NCBI GenBank assembly: GCA_030268105.1 | Contig: BSDZ01000020.1 | Coordinates: 2,124,001-2,188,000, forward strand | Length of the DNA: 64,000 bases | Direction of reading: 5' to 3' | Source: Volvox africanus | Lineage: Eukaryota > Chlorophyta > Chlorophyceae > Chlamydomonadales > Volvocaceae | Part shown: piece after piece, positions 23,101 to 34,207 of the stretch | Numbering within the stretch: position 1 is the first letter of the stretch | Layout of the letters: each line of letters opens with the position of its first letter | Notes under the pieces: model-generated | Database searches by the model: none | What the model saw: only the letters and a program-made list of their open reading frames with translations | Told to the model about the DNA's origin: nothing | Made by a program: the position numbers and the translations under genes

Positions 23101-24206
23101 AAAAGCAGTCCGTGGGCACCCTTCTGTAACAAACGGACGGCTTCCTTACGCCCGACTAGCTCTGGTTCGATTCGCGCGGCCATTGCGGTCACAGCAAAAT
23201 TAACCATAGGCACTGCCTCAGCTTCGCCCTCCTTTGGTGTGACATGTTCGAACGACAGGAAAGGTACCTTAATCGACAGAGTACCCTTGCACATATGCAG
23301 GGTTGCGGTCTCCATGTCGATGCACGCGCGGTACTGCCGTAATGTCGAAGACCCCATTATGTACGGTGCAGTCTCTGCTAAGCCCTGCAGCACGTACGGC
23401 CGGGTCACAACACGCAAAGGGCCTATCGATAGGCTAAGGGTAATCCTGCCCACGATGGGATGCTTACCCCCGTCAGCAAGGGTAACCTGTGGACAATCAG
23501 ACGACTCTGGGGTCAACCCCAGCGCATTCACCTCTGCGACAGAGATGAAGTCGTCGCTGGCACCGGTGTCAACAAGTGCCTTCAGAGTACGTCCATTCAA
23601 ACCGATCTGAACCACTGGGACACGGTTATCTACGAGCGACTGCCCAGCAAATAACGTCAGTGCACTTAGGGCGGGTCCGTAACCTACGGCACCCTCATCA
23701 GGAGCTTCGTACCAAACGTCAACCGAGTAGGATGTGCCTGGCCACGGAGCCAGCGTACCCTCCCGACCCACACCATTAAACAAAACGGTGCCCAGCTCGA
23801 ACCGGTGGACACGCCGCATACCCCTTAACGATGCCTCTGCCTTGCGCCGAGAGAAAGCGGGGAGTAATACACATGCGGCGGTGCCTGGATATTGACGCCT
23901 ACATCTCCTATAAACGGCCAACTGTTCCGACATCTCACGCAGAGACGAGGGGATGAACAAAACCACGTGGTTAGACAGATCGATAGACGACAGGGGACGG
24001 CGAGGTGTAAACAAATTACACAACGGATCGAAGCAGAGAAGTCCCGTGCGTCCGTCAAGCGTGATGCGTCGCGCAATGACTCGCTCGATGTGTCCAAGTA
24101 CGCAAGGCAACAATGCCTTAACGGCTGGCCGTAAGGATGACCACCGACCACGTGTGAGTTCAGAAATCCCGGGTGGTGCCCCCTCCACAGGAACCCGGGC
24201 AAGCCC
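20158..24206 (-). pseudogene. pol: Pol of element 4 (two lesions)
   Basis: Same domain order as the intact Pol at 7279-11340: protease DTGA, RT with YLDD, RNase H, integrase, chromodomain. Two lesions are seen. Near 22425-22435 about 13 bp are missing just after the RT catalytic region, shifting the frame. At 20665-20667 a Tyr codon of the integrase C-terminal part has become TAG. Everything else is close to element 2, so the loss is recent compared with element 3 or 5. Confidence 0.93.
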
Positions 24207-24209
24207 CTA
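24168..24209 (-). promoter_or_regulatory. Putative UAG readthrough element of element 4
   Basis: TAG 24207-24209, 7-nt spacer 24200-24206, arms 24193-24199 (minus strand CCCGGGT) and 24168-24174 (ACCCGGG). Identical geometry to element 2. Confidence 0.72.
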
Positions 24210-25442
24210 TTTCGGCTGAGGTACAAACGGCGGCATTAGCGGGCAATCCTTCGTAGGATGGCTCTCCGCGCACCGTAGACAAACATCGGGCGCTTTCCGA
24301 CGTTCGAACTCGGAACGATTGCAATTCCATTTTGGCATAAACGAGTCATCCGTGTGAGTCCGCTTCGCATTGGGGTCAGAGCGCTGTGCGGCTGCCGATG
24401 ACGGCGCACCACCACGCTTCCTGCTCTTAGCCGGGTCCGAGCTCGGACCTGCTCCTCCTGACCCGCGGACACCCGAGTGAGCGCCCCCGCGCGCCTGGCA
24501 TTGCCGGTTGCTGCGTCGCGTCGCGGCAGTAGGCGTGGGGCGGGTCGCTCCGAGTTCCTGGTCGAGAGCTACAGCTTCCCCAAGCGGATCCTGCACTTGC
24601 ACGGCATTTGCACGAGGGACAGACTTGACTTCTTCCTCACCGGCAAGGAGTCGTATCTCCGTACCCTTAGCAAAAGCGACCAACGCGTCATACGACTTGA
24701 TCGGCACCCCAGCCAAGTCAGTAGCGCACCATATAGCCAAAAGTTTCGTCAGGCCTCGCCTAAACCAAAAGACACGCTCAGATTCAGTGAGATCAGCAAT
24801 GGGGGTCACAAGTGCTTTGAAGCGTGACTGGTACGCAGGTACATTTTCACCCTGACGCATGTGGTAGCTACCGGCTGCCAAAACCTTACGAGCCTCCACA
24901 TCACGTGCTTGAACCTCAGTAGCGAACCATGCGAGCAAAGCGGCGATCATCTCGTCAAAGGTATAGTTGCCCCGGGCGGTGGTCCATTCGCGATACCAGT
25001 CCTTCGCTGAGCCCTCGAGGGTGTTACCAACGAAGAGACACCTGATACCATCATTATCGCCACCATGAACAGCCTGGAGATACTTTTTAGCGTCACGCAC
25101 GTATGCACGAGTTGCATCGGCTATGCTATGTCCTGGTGTCTTTTCAGTCAGCGAGATATTGAGCCTAGGAACGGGAATTGACAATCTCATCACCTCAGGG
25201 ATGTCATCATGCCCTCGAGCTTGAGGTAATGGCAGAACCCTTGGTCCAGCAGTGTTGTCCATATTGGTGTTAACTGCTGAATGCGGCACAATTAAGTGAG
25301 CAGGGGTCTGAAGGACAAGGGGATCTTGAGTGGCTCGCGTGCCAACAGTCTCAAGACCCCTATCCGGAGCTCTAGCAGCCACAACAAAATCGGGTTGGCT
25401 AGCTAGGCTAGTGTGCGGCGTATCGTCGTGTTCCGCGGACAT
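24207..25442 (-). CDS. gag: Gag of element 4
   Basis: 411 codons, open from ATG (25442) to TAG. Gag core motifs AKDWYREW, YQSRFKALVTPIADL and FWFRRGL; basic linker; zinc knuckle CLRCAESHPTKDC with the short C-x2-C-x3-H-x4-C spacing. Although pol of this copy is broken, gag is intact and might still be expressed, possibly supporting particle formation; that is inference. Confidence 0.93.
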   Translation of the reverse strand: MSAEHDDTPHTSLASQPDFVVAARAPDRGLETVGTRATQDPLVLQTPAHLIVPHSAVNTNMDNTAGPRVLPLPQARGHDDIPEVMRLSIPVPRLNISLTEKTPGHSIADATRAYVRDAKKYLQAVHGGDNDGIRCLFVGNTLEGSAKDWYREWTTARGNYTFDEMIAALLAWFATEVQARDVEARKVLAAGSYHMRQGENVPAYQSRFKALVTPIADLTESERVFWFRRGLTKLLAIWCATDLAGVPIKSYDALVAFAKGTEIRLLAGEEEVKSVPRANAVQVQDPLGEAVALDQELGATRPTPTAATRRSNRQCQARGGAHSGVRGSGGAGPSSDPAKSRKRGGAPSSAAAQRSDPNAKRTHTDDSFMPKWNCNRSEFERRKAPDVCLRCAESHPTKDCPLMPPFVPQPK

Positions 25443-25908
25443 GGAGCACGAAACGATACCCTAGGTTTGCGTAATAGAAGCCGACTTCTATCGCAAAGGC
25501 AAGAGTACAAAGCGATTCGGTGAGCCTACCAACAGTACTCTTGAGAATATTCAGTAAACTCAGCAAGTACTTGCCCAGCTGAGTCCTGATCTCCGTAGTT
25601 TGGGCGATGAGAGTCGCCAACTGGTCCGGACGAAAGCCGGTCTCAGTCGCCGCGGCAAGCAATGCCGGTGCACTGAGATTACCTGCGACTCAGAGCGTAC
25701 ACTTACACAACAAGTGCAGCAATCTAAGTAAAAGCAATTAAACAATTACAAACCGGAAGCGGCGGCGTCCAAAACGGCGCGGCCTAGGTCTTCGGCAAAA
25801 GTATCTAGCGGTCCTCGTGGTTCGTCGCTGGAACTCGCCATAGAAAGAGCCTACTTCCGATTAGACGAAGAGATACAGTTAGGCAACGAACCTGTCTCGA
25901 TACCAATT

Positions 25909-26742
25909 TGTTGTACCTCTCCTTCGTGTTTGCTCATAAGTATCTGCACGTCTGAAGGCTTTGGACACCGATGCGCGAGCACTTGCAAGTACAGCAAGGC
26001 AAGCGCGAGCAAACAGAGACAGCGGAAGACTTCAAGACAAGAAGAGATATAACTTACAGTCTTACAGATCAAAGCGATGCAATGGACGAAATCACCGTCA
26101 GCACCGGAAGCAAGCAATCATCACGCGGCGGTGATAAGCGAAGTTTAGGCTTAGCTCCGGCTAAGTAGAATAGCGTATAGTGATTATAGTGTAGAACACA
26201 CAAGTGTTCTCCGGTATCGAATGTCTTATCTTGCTTAGCCGTCCTCGCATCTGTTATACTCGCAGCATCGCAATGTCGTACGATTCACACTAGGAGGCCG
26301 ATCCTAAGTGTGACAACCCTACTGCTTATCGGCGATGTCCAAGCATAACAACGTATAAGCCTTTCCGGCATTCGCATGATGCAAGGGTCCGAATAACGAT
26401 ATTCGGTTGCAAGGCATGCATCACGACGAGTGTGGCGCTCTCAACGTGTGCTTAAATGAAGTAATATTATATCAGATAATATTACTTATCGTTTCATAGC
26501 ACGAGCATAATGCGCACTTCAATGATTCGGTATTTCATGCATGCTAGGCGGATTTGCCATGATGCGATGTCGCGATGGATAATGACAACATGCCAAATGC
26601 ATATATAAATGTATGCGAATACATCTATATCATGCAGGTTCATTCATATGCAATAATCATTCATGCGTTCATCAAGATAACACTTCACCTTGTAGGGTCG
26701 CATCGACCTACGCATCGGCGGGAAACGAACCGTAGCACAACA
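25909..26742 (-). repeat. 5' LTR of element 4
   Basis: 834 bp, TGTTGT...ACAACA, with the primer site (minus strand TGGTATCGAGACAGG, 25891-25905) just inside it. The outer end abuts CGTTC. Confidence 0.94.
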
Positions 26743-26960
26743 CGTTCCTTGCCAGAGTTACGTGGTTTTGAGCTGCAGTAAAGTCTGTATCCCTGCGGCT
26801 CTTTGCGTAGGGCGTCTTTTATACATCCAGTGTGGTTGCCGGTTTTGGTTTCCGTCAGAACAATGATATTGGCATCCCATGTCCGCACATTACACAGTGT
26901 ACTGAGGAAGTTCGTCACCAGTCCTCACACGTTGTGAGTGACGATGTGCATGTACCTGTG
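26743..26960 (-). pseudogene. LINE copy B, APE-type endonuclease, N-terminal part
   Basis: Minus strand: a VTHNV-(TGA)-GLVTNFLSTL start, matching the usual HNVRGL opening of LINE endonucleases with an Arg codon changed to TGA. It is followed by ANIIVLTETKTG, which contains the catalytic Glu motif (L-x-E-T). The domain continues at 19265 after element 4. Confidence rests on motif order on both sides of the insertion and on the exact restoration of phase across the duplication. Confidence 0.82.
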
Positions 26961-27700
26961 TATTGTTCTATTGCGGCGTTCTGGGGGATTTGCGTTCTCC
27001 GGGTGTGAGGATGTGGTGCTTTTTACGGGGATGGTCGACAGTCTTGGGCACTGGGCACTGGGTTCACCGACGTTCCCACTTTCCCTTGTTGTGTGTGTCG
27101 TGTCCCCAGGGTGTTCAGCCCCTGCTGGGTTGGTGCGTTTGTTAGCCCGCCGTCGGAGATGGTCAGTGGTCGTCAGCGTTTTGGGTCTGTTGCATTGCGC
27201 GTCGGTGGGTTGGATATGCGGCGGAGTGTGCCTGGGATGTCGCTCTTGGTGGGGGCATTCACGCGGGGCTCTCTCTAAGAGGGATGGGAGAGGTACAGCT
27301 GTCGGGTTGGTTGCTGGTGGATGGTCGTTGTCCTGTGCAGTTGGCTGCGGTCATGTGCGTGTTCCTGGTGGCTTGGTTAATGTTCTCCCCGTTTGGCGGG
27401 CTAGTTGCGCTGCACGCGGGTGTTTGATCTTCCGCCGCTTTTGGCCTTGTGGCAGTCTCGTTGCTGTGCATGTGGTCCCGTTGGTTGTTTGGATCTCCGT
27501 ATACTCGATGTGAGCTGTGCGCATCCATGTGTCCGGGGGTATTATGTCTCGCAGGTCCACATGTGTTGCCGTGGGTTCTGTGTGGTGCCGAAGATTTAGG
27601 GTGTTTATTGCGCCAGGTTCACGTGGCCATGTGGCGTTTTCGTCACCGAGTTCCACAGGTTGCGGTTGCAGAGAGTCGTGGATGTACCACCGGTCCTTGT
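26961..27700 (-). pseudogene. LINE copy B, linker between protease and endonuclease
   Basis: Partly open on the minus strand (27351-27656 continues in the phase of the protease ORF). The predicted protein is Thr/Pro/Arg-rich with a basic patch (GQKRRKIKHPR) and no recognised domain. Plus-strand open frames here (for example 26938-27513) are antisense shadows. Confidence 0.5.
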
Positions 27701-28877
27701 GTTTTCATACTGCCATTGCGTGGCCTGTGAGGTGTACGAGGAAGCCCCAGTTGCGTGCGTGTTCTGGCAGTTGGTGTAGTACGCTGCTTAACGTCGCGTT
27801 GTTTTTTATTTCCTGTCCGCTCCCTATGGAGGCAATATGCGAGTGTGCGGAGTCATTTCTTTGCTGTGCAGTTCGCACCGGCATGTTGTAGCATAGGTAT
27901 GGATTGATTGCCAACGTTGAGAAGTTGCCTGTGTTTTGGTTGTGGGTTAGTCGCCATATGGCGGCTGCATTGTGGAGTTCCCGGTCAGCCATGTGTTGCA
28001 GCATTGTACGACAGTATTGCAGTACGTGTTGTGGGTCAATGTACGGTCCCCCTAGTAAGTTGTTTATAGCGTGTATCATGCAGAGCTCTTCCTGCTGTTG
28101 CTCGTGGTAGAGAGTGTCATCTGGGTTGTGCGGGTTTGTCGTTATCGGCAAAGTGATTTGTTTTGATGGGGCCCCGGGCCCTGTTAGCCGCCACGCTCGT
28201 GTGTTGGTAAGGGGGTGGGGTCGCTCGGTTCGCGTGGTTTCATCTTGTGGGCCCGCACATTGGGTGCTTTCCGTTCCTTCAGGGTGTCCCTCTGTCCCTG
28301 GAGCGGAGTCTCTATCCCAACTGGCAGTCGTTATCAGTGTAACGATGAGGGTTATTGTGGTACCAAACATCGTGTTCTGCGGTATTGCCAAGCCGAGTAT
28401 CAGACAGATGTGTATCAGCCGGCTTGCATGTCCCTTTAGCCCTGGTATGTACTTCAGGCCTTTACCAATTGCGGGGATACTGATCGACAGAATGGGGACC
28501 GTTGGGGCTGCTGTCGCCAGCTGTACACATAGTGTGACCAGTGCGGCTGCTGACACCATTATCTGCCTAGTCACTAATGGGTGCTGACCTGCCCACTTGA
28601 TTGTTTCAGCAGCATAGATTGCGCAGGCGAGAGTGAGGTCTATTGCTACGGGTACGGCGCTGGCTGCTATTCGTTTAGTGAAGTGTCGTAAAACCCAAAT
28701 CAGTCCAACTGTTAGTAACGTTAAACGGATAGCTAAGTCCAGTAGTCTCAGTGCTACCGCACAGGCAAGGTGCTGACAGCATAGCCGCAAGTAGGATCGC
28801 GTTGCCTGTCTGTTGCAGGGATCTCCCTTTGCTTCGATTCCACTGTCTTGCTGCTCTGTTGACTTTGTAGAGTGCAT
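27675..28877 (-). pseudogene. LINE copy B, membrane segments plus Josephin/OTU-like cysteine protease
   Basis: Minus-strand ORF of 390 codons ending in TGA at 27705-27707, with homologous sequence continuing in phase. Residues about 42-186 hold four or five hydrophobic segments (for example LTLLTVGLIWVL and FGTTITLIVTLITT). Residues 255-390 look like a papain-fold deubiquitinase-type protease: HEQQQEELCMIHAINNLLGG with the putative nucleophile Cys266 (28080-28082), and TGHAMAV with His386 (27720-27722). Beyond the TGA comes RWYIHDS, whose Asp (27675-27677) would be the third catalytic residue. Josephin has the same HE...LC...H-x-x-NNLL opening. Cysteine proteases upstream of the endonuclease are reported for Dualen/RandI LINEs; the membrane segments are unexpected. 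A 2-bp difference from copy A2 near 28770 shifts the frame. Confidence 0.65.
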
Positions 28878-30001
28878 ACGTTACCCCAAGGCCGGCAGTG
28901 ATACTGTATCCAATGAGGATCGTAACTTCAAGATCGTGCAGCAGCGCTTAGATGGTATGGGGTATAAGGTGCCCACCTGCGCGCATTACATCCCCTGGCA
29001 GGTGCACCCCAGTCAGTGTGCTTCTTCCCCGCATAAGATAAGGCAGAAAGGCTTTCTGGATGCCGCGTGATGCGATCCGTGGGCTAGCCGATCCAAGCAT
29101 CGTCCCTGCAGTCGAAGGTGGCGAGTTCTGGCGTGTGTAGTGCAGTTGTGGGGCATTCACTGTACGGCCAAGGTTGTCCAGCATTCGCCCAGCAACGTTC
29201 ACACCTCCTTGGGCTGTGACCTTGATGTCGGGTGGTTGTTTGATGGATCTCCTTAGATGTCCCCATAATCCTATTTGTGGCTTATCGTGGGCTTCGTTAG
29301 TTACCAGGTCGTTCGCCTGCAAGTTTCTCAGGTCTTCCACGTCCTTGCCTTCGTAGTTGCGGCCTTTTCCAGAGACCATTCTAGTGTTGCAATTTGTGAT
29401 TGCAATGATGTATTTTTCTGTTACGTGTATACAGTCAGAAGCTGCTCCTCGAGAAGAGTAGTCTGTTCCAGGCGTCCTTCCACAGGTTCTGTTTGTAACG
29501 TATCTTAGAGAATTATCAGGTCTGTGGAATCCTTTTTCACAGAAGTCGCCATCTGCTGGGCAAGAGTTGCTCTGGCTGAGGTCCTGTGCTCGGTGGTCCT
29601 CCTTCAGACCCATAGCCTGGTCTTCACGAGCTGACTCTGAGAAGTAGGGATATGCATTTACGGCCTTTTGCTTGGTCTCAGTTGGTCGTGAAGCCTGGGC
29701 TTCCCCGATTTGAATAATTGGCAGCGTCCGCTCGGGACTTATCGCTGCTGTTGAAATTCGATTGTTTGCTGCATTCTTTTTTTTGACCCCTCCGGTAAGT
29801 GCGTCCCATGTGTGGCACGTTCCTGCACGTACGTTCCCGTTCATCGATTGACGAAGGGGGGTGACAGGAAACCACGGGTTCCACCGCTTCCGGAGCCAGG
29901 CTGTCACAGAATGCTGTTATCAGCTTGCAGAGTGTTAGGCATAACAGAACGCGGCAGATTGCGGTCTTTCGCCTCACCTTTTGCTGACTTACCATTTTCA
30001 A
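28786..30001 (-). pseudogene. LINE copy B, N-terminal region
   Basis: Two overlapping minus-strand frames cover this part: 29678-30001 begins with a hydrophobic, signal-like start (ICRVLLCLTLCKLITAFCDS after a basic stretch; ATG at 29995), and 28948-29907 carries the module shared with A1 and A2 (GRMLDNLGRTVNAPQLHYTR) and ends at TAA. The frames probably belonged to one ORF split by an indel near 29700-29900. Upstream of the shared module, copies A2 and B are unrelated, so the 5' part differs between subfamilies. Confidence 0.55.
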
Positions 30002-30184
30002 ATTTCAGCAGCTCGACTTGTTGTTATTGGACGCTTTTATGTTATATTATATTCGATTATCGGGGATTAGTATCACCACATGGAACCACAAAACAGTAAT
30101 ATTAATTATTATCTGTAATGCATAAGGACACGAATCGAATTTTTATTAATCTGAATTTAATGTCAGCCATTATAGTAAGCACGA
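30002..30184. other. AT-rich sequence between LINE copy B and element 5
   Basis: Probably the LINE 5' end or the insertion flank. No LTR, ORF or clear duplication was found. The last five bases before the next LTR are CACGA (30180-30184). Confidence 0.4.
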
Positions 30185-30982
30185 TGTTGTATCCTTCCTT
30201 CTTCAATCATGTATTAGCTCTGCACGTCTAGGTGTTAGCTGCGTGCGTACCAATCTTACGAACAGCAAGGCAAGCCAATGTGAATAGTAGCCAGCGGAAG
30301 ACTCAATAGCAAGGAAAGATTCAACTTACAATGTTCTTCAGAATTACAGTCTGCCGTCAGACCCCGTGGGCAATGTTCATCACTCGGCTGCAGATGGAAT
30401 GCTAGAATAGCTCAGGCCGAATGTAAATGATTATATCGTATATATGCGTATCGAATAGAGTTAAGTACTCGAATACTTGGTCCAAAGTTAGCGTCACGCC
30501 GACTTCGGTCTCTAGGCGGCCGTCCTTGCACCTATCACATCGCGATACCGATGTGCAGTACAGGTCTCACTGGATTACGATCTCAAGTGTGAGTACCTTG
30601 GTAAGACTGCTCTAAATATCGTGTCATTCGTGATATTATTGGATGCAACGCATGCAATATGCAAAGGTCCGAATATCGATATTCGGTTGCCGACCCAACC
30701 ATCACGATTGTCGCATTCTTGCATACGTGTATGGTTTATGACACAGATGAGGTAATACTATTCAAAGTATTATTATGTGATATAATATGCCAATGGATTA
30801 ATTATCAGCCTCGAGTCAAACATGTTGACCGACAGCGCGATGTCGTGAATGATGATGCGACATGCCTGATTAGCTAGATATACTCGAGTATATCATGCTA
30901 ATATGATTGTATTATGCTTCATGATATCTGAATGCATTGCGGCCCTCATAAATGTAAACGGTGATTGGACCCGCGTACAACA
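30185..30982 (-). repeat. 3' LTR of element 5
   Basis: About 798 bp, plus-strand TGTTGTATCCTTCC...GTACAACA. Strongly diverged, but it keeps blocks typical of family A, for example the GCACGTCTAG and GCAAGGCAAG segments and the CCGAATA...TATTCGG hairpin at about 30667-30684. Confidence 0.82.
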
Positions 30983-31041
30983 ACTATCCCCCCTCCCGTA
31001 TGCAGCGTTCTTGCTCCATCGAACAGCATCGACTGCAAGGA

Positions 31042-34000
31042 TCATTGGGTTTGCGTGGCGCGTAGACGAGCTTCCTCCAACAGGGGCTTCATTTCCGGGG
31101 AGAAGTTACGCATCGGCTCCCACGAATTATGCTCGCTAGAATAGCCAGTCCACTTGACCAGATATTCATGCACCTTCCGCTTTCGTCGTTGTCGACCAAT
31201 GCGATGAACCCGATAATCCAGTATGCGTTCCACATCATACACCTTTTGCTTGCCTGCGATCCAGGTCTCGGGACCGGGGTCCATTACTGCAGGGGCATCG
31301 GTGTCGTTCGTAACGGGTGCTGTGCCGCGATAAGGGCGAATTAAAGAAATATGAAATGTGGGATGGATATTCATGTCAGAAGGTAGGGATAGCTCCACGG
31401 CTACATTCCCTACCATGCGAACAACGGGATATGGACCGATCCAACGAGGTAACAATTTACGGGAACCGTTGGCGAGTGAACGCAAGTTCTTAGTGCTCAG
31501 TAATTCCATTTGTCCCACCGAAAATGTTACGTCCCGATTAGATTTATTATAATAGTCCGTCGTCCGTTGTTGTGCCGCGTCCAGGCATGCCTTCGCGTCT
31601 GTCATGCGGGATAGGAACGACTTGGCAAAGGTTTAAGCCGCAGGGATGTTTATCTCCAATTCTCGCCACACAGGTAGCGCAGGATGAAATCCATAATTCA
31701 GAAAGAAAGGGCTTTGACCTGTAGAGCGGTTAACAGAGTTGTTAAGCGTGAATTCTGCCAAAGTCAGAAACGTATCCCAAACAGAGGGTGTGCGTCCCGT
31801 GAAATTCCTCAACATGTCGCCCAGTGTGCGATTTATGCGTTCAGTTTGCCCATCGGATTGTGGATGATATGCTGTGCTCAAATGAACGCGCATACCTACG
31901 AGTTGACATAGCGCTTCCCAAAACTTAGACGTGAATTGACCGCCGCGATCGGAGATCACATTTTTAGGAACGCCATGCAATCGGACCACATTATCGAAAA
32001 ATAATCGTGCTGTTTGCTCAGCGGTGCAAGACGAGGTGCAGGGGGCTAAATGAACCATCTTGGTCAAACGATCGACCATTACGAACACCGAGTCGTATCC
32101 CCCCTCAGTTTTGGGTGGCGTGACTACGAAGTCCATAGAAACACTTTCCCAAGGGACATCTGGTATAGGTAAAGGTTGTAATAAACCCTGGCCCTTACCG
32201 GATAGTGTTTTATTGCGCTGGCATAAACTGCACCTTTGCACAAAGTTTTCCGCATCCTTCACCACGCGCGGCCACCAGAACGAGCGTCATACCAGCTCTG
32301 CCAATCGCGTGCTTCCAGGATATCCTGCCAACGGGCCCTCGTGGAACCGCGCAAGAATATCGTAGCGCAAAGCGTCGTCATTTGGCACGACGATTTGTGT
32401 GGTCGAGCCATCCTGCCCTATCCACAAATCGTTGCGCTTGTGCAAATGTTCCACATTGTTGGGCGAAGCGAACCATGGATCCACTTCATACGCCACCTTG
32501 AGTCGCTGCGCAAGGTCCGCTGCTATCGGCACCTCCTGACTGCGCGAACGAGTAACCAGTGCTGCCAAAATTGCAGCATGTAATGATGGATGTCGACTGA
32601 GAGCGTCAGCAATATTAATCCTGCCGGCGATATACTCCCATGTACAGTCGAAACGAGACAGATACTCCATCCACCGGGCTTGTCGTCGGTTAAGCGTAGG
32701 GACACTCTGCAAGAATGTCATCGGCTTATGATCGGTCTTCAGCGTAAAAGGGCGGCCCTCGAGGTAACAACGCCATTCCTTCAAAGCATGTAGAGCTGCC
32801 AACAGCTCCTGCTCTCTGGTTGTATATCGGGTCGCCGCACCCAAAAACTTCTTACTCGTGAAGGCGATCGGTCGTCCTTCCTGCAACAATACAGCGCCAC
32901 TTCCATGCAAGGAAGCATCCGATACAACTTCAACACGGAATGGCAACGAGTGATCAGGGAAAGAGAGGGTAATGTCGTTGGCGACGATTCGCTTGAGCTC
33001 TTCGAATGCCCGCTGACACGCGGATGTCCAGGCTTCGAGAGAAACGAAACCTCCTTTCTTCGTCAAATTCGTAAGCGGGGCCGCAATAATGGAGTAATTT
33101 TTAATAAACTTACGGAAATAGTTAGTCAAACCCAAGAACTGGCGTAGTTCGGTGAGGTTCTGAGGCGCGGGCCATTCGCGAACCACAGCTACCTTCCGTG
33201 GATCCATCCTGACCCCAGTGGCCGACACGATGTGGCCCAAATACTCCACTTGCGGCTGCGCCCAAAAACACTCCCGCTTCATCACCTCAAGCACGAGCTC
33301 GAGATGCTTCAGGTGCTCCTCGCGCGTTTTGGAATATATCAAAATATCATCCAAATAGCAAACGACGAACCTGGGCCCGGGCCCGGGCCCGGGTCAGATA
33401 CGGTGTATCTGAATTCTACTCCTTCTTCGGTGATTTTTCGCAAATCAGATAATGACATTACCTGAAACCCTCCGGAATCCGTAAGGATCGGTCCATGCCA
33501 GTTCATAAATTTATGGATACCGCCGAGTTTAGCAATTCTCTCAGCTCCTGGTTTTAACATTAAGTGGTAAGTATTACCAAGAATCACATCACTACCGGTG
33601 GTTTTTACCGATTCCGGTCTGAACATGCCATCCATCACTGCTTGAAATGTGGCGGGCGCATTAGTAAGTCCAAACGACAAGACCGTGTACTCGAAGTGAC
33701 CAAAGGGAGTCCGGAAAGCGGTTTTTGGAATATCAGAGGCAGCGATGCGTATCTGATTATACCCTTGTTGAAGGTCAATCGAGGAAAAATAAGCTGAGCC
33801 TTTCAGCTTATTGAGCAGGTCATCGACGCGCGGCAAAGGGTAGCGATTTTTAATCGTAGTCGCATTCAAGCCCCTATAATCAATGCACATATGCAACGTC
33901 CCATCCTTCTTACCGACAAACAGTATCCGTGCAGAATATGGCGATGTGCTGGGCCGAATCATACCCTTTGCGAGCAGATCCCTCACTTGCCGTTTCACTT

Positions 34001-34207
34001 CATCCAGCTCCAACGGGCTTAACCTGTACATAGGTCGTGAAACGGGTTGTGCTCCAGGCACAAGAGGGATTGTATGGTCAACAGGCCGCATAGGTGGGAG
34101 CCCTGGGATGTCATAAAAAACATCAGCATATTTATGCAGGAGGGCTTCGACCTCAAGATCCTTCACAGTGGACTGCGCGGTGGTAGCAATCGATTGCTGG
34201 ATCTGGG
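31042..34207 (-). pseudogene. pol: Pol of element 5 with inserted foreign fragment
   Basis: RT starts at the [13 protein letters not shown] region and keeps CIDYRGLN, but is broken just before YLDD by a 241-bp foreign insert at 33374-33614; [14 protein letters not shown] sequence resumes after it in another frame. RNase H and the integrase zinc finger (32287-33354), the integrase core (31633-32265: SMDF, SDRGGQF, SDGQTERINR) and the chromodomain (31042-31605: [17 protein letters not shown]) follow with further frameshifts at about 32275 and 31620. Clearly dead. Confidence 0.9.
33374..33614 (-). pseudogene. tgt: Bacterial tgt-like fragment (tRNA-guanine transglycosylase) inside RT
   Basis: Minus strand encodes about 65 residues that read as bacterial Tgt: [37 protein letters not shown] and [18 protein letters not shown], covering the active-site LTDSGGFQ motif of the queuosine pathway enzyme. 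The style is reminiscent of alphaproteobacterial (Rickettsiales-like) Tgt; that is an impression only. The fragment ends in the inverted repeat TCAGATAC-GGT-GTATCTGA (33394-33412) and a 20-bp (GGGCCC)-type palindromic run (33374-33393). It replaces about 8 bp of RT. It is either a real capture or a library/assembly chimera. Confidence 0.82.

Larger units (their letters stand above)
19266..26742 (-). mobile_element. Complete but inactivated family-A chromovirus (element 4)
   Basis: 7,477 bp with LTRs at 19266-20098 and 25909-26742 and the target duplication CGTTC (19261-19265 and 26743-26747). Same architecture as element 2. The two LTRs differ at several sites, for example CATCAGTATCTGCGCG versus CATAAGTATCTGCACG, so it is older. 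gag is open; pol has a nonsense codon and a frameshifting deletion. It inserted into the endonuclease domain of LINE copy B. Confidence 0.95.
30185..34207 (-). mobile_element. Diverged family-A relative, 3' part (element 5)
   Basis: Minus strand: truncated 5' end in the region before RT (34207), RT, RNase H, integrase, chromodomain, purine tract (30983-31000) and 3' LTR 30185-30982. Protease, gag and 5' LTR are lost; the break joins a copia-like scrap. Coding sequence is about as diverged from element 2 as element 3 is. Confidence 0.9.

Noticed and set aside
26938..27513. Plus-strand 191-codon ORF with hydrophobic segments
   Set aside because: It is antisense to the LINE linker and endonuclease start and has Cys/Trp/Val-rich composition typical of the complement of Thr/Pro/Asn-rich coding sequence.
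27675..30001. An integrated RNA virus polyprotein (membrane segments plus protease)
   Set aside because: The same reading continues to an APE-type endonuclease typical of LINEs, and no polymerase, helicase or capsid motif was seen. A viral origin of the membrane/protease part cannot be excluded, but the LINE reading fits better.
33374..33614. A functional tgt gene
   Set aside because: Only about 65 residues are present, without start, C-terminal zinc site or stop, and they are fused to RT sequence on both sides.
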